Positions 23,477-23,656 of a DNA stretch of 23,656 bases are shown here, in pieces (the stretch's first letter is position 1; each line of letters begins with the position of its first letter). The notes below the pieces were generated by a model. It saw only the letters and a list, made by a program, of their open reading frames with translations, did not search any database and had not been told where the DNA came from. Source of the stretch: CADCWN01 sp039810045 (GTDB lineage Bacteria > Chloroflexota > Chloroflexia > Thermomicrobiales > CADCWN01); the NCBI GenBank assembly GCA_039810045.1, contig JBDHWF010000059.1, positions 1 through 23,656 on the forward strand. Reading direction: 5' to 3'. A program made the position numbers and the translations under genes.

Positions 23477-23485
23477 ATTATAGCA
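23477..23485 (-). promoter_or_regulatory. Extended -10 promoter giving a probable leaderless kinase mRNA
   Basis: On the minus strand TGC precedes a perfect TATAAT (23477-23482), an extended -10. Only 8 bases separate it from the ATG at 23468, so transcription should start at or within about 3 bases of the start codon. No -35 match is seen. Confidence 0.6.
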
Positions 23486-23573
23486 GGAATGGCGGGCAGA
23501 TAGCAGGAGAGACCCATGATACCCTACTGACAGGAGCAATGCGGCAGCAAGCGCAAATGAAAGGAGTGAGCAG

Positions 23574-23656
23574 ATGCCAGATTTGCATGACCAGGTCGCC
23601 ATCGTCACTGGTGGGGCATTGAGTATTGGTGGCGGTACTGCGCGGCGACTCGCCGC
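23574..23656 (+). CDS. SDR-family oxidoreductase, N-terminal fragment cut by the window edge
   Basis: The first 27 or so codons of a gene that runs off the window. The protein begins MPDLHDQVAIVTGGALSIGG, the NAD(P)-binding start of short-chain dehydrogenases: beta strand VAIVTGG then the TGxxxxIGxG loop and an Arg/Leu/Ala helix. AAGGAG lies 7 bases before the ATG at 23574. It diverges from the kinase gene. Substrate cannot be guessed from this fragment. Confidence 0.82.
   Translation, partial: MPDLHDQVAIVTGGALSIGGGTARRLA

Noticed and set aside
1..23656. A mobile or defence island
   Set aside because: No transposase, integrase, phage, toxin-antitoxin or CRISPR sequence is visible, and gene style and composition are uniform; the XPB/WYL operon is the only part with a defence-like flavour and it fits DNA repair better.

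Overview
The window looks like ordinary chromosome from a member of the Chloroflexota, most likely class Chloroflexia (a Chloroflexus/Roseiflexus/Oscillochloris-like organism). The pointers are the tetrameric LDH-like malate dehydrogenase, Cys-anchored lipoproteins with long Ala/Ser/Thr/Pro linkers, a twin-arginine lipoprotein solute-binding protein, a CTC-type L25 with a very acidic tail, and an XPB helicase paired with a helicase-associated partner. Base composition and codon use appear even by eye. I see no insertion sequence, phage gene, CRISPR array, rRNA or tRNA. The lineage is inferred from protein style, not from a marker search.

Layout. (1) 1-3.9 kb: an aminotransferase and a LarA-type nickel hydroxyacid racemase on the minus strand, divergent from malate dehydrogenase; together these suggest a malate/oxaloacetate/aspartate theme. 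(2) 3.9-7.4 kb: moeA, a tiny membrane protein convergent with it (the two share a CTAG double stop), a DUF697-type membrane protein and a LysM lipoprotein. (3) 7.35-7.72 kb: a gap without a long ORF that carries a near-consensus promoter and a strong terminator about 180 bases apart, a candidate small RNA with an internal micro-ORF. (4) 7.7-9.3 kb: rplY (L25/CTC) and greA, divergent. (5) 9.5-11.4 kb: a minus-strand run of an HD hydrolase, a lipoprotein cyclophilin and a cytoplasmic cyclophilin. (6) 11.6-13.7 kb: an orphan family-5 ABC solute-binding protein. (7) 13.8-18.6 kb: a minus-strand helicase operon made of a 77-aa protein, a 916-aa helicase-associated/WYL protein and an XPB helicase; all three carry versions of the same module. 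(8) 18.8-22.4 kb: a 92-aa unknown, divergent from a manganese unit of an MntR-like regulator, an NRAMP transporter and a tandem universal stress protein. The regulator's own promoter is covered by an 11-bp inverted repeat. (9) 22.4 kb to the end: a PfkB/heptose-7-phosphate-kinase-like gene that appears leaderless, then the first codons of an SDR oxidoreductase.

Most genes are housekeeping. The points most worth following up are the candidate RNA locus, the three-carrier XPB module with its WYL fusion, the MntR operator with mixed DtxR/MntR architecture, and the racemase beside malate dehydrogenase. No result depends on a database search; all family calls are from motif recognition.
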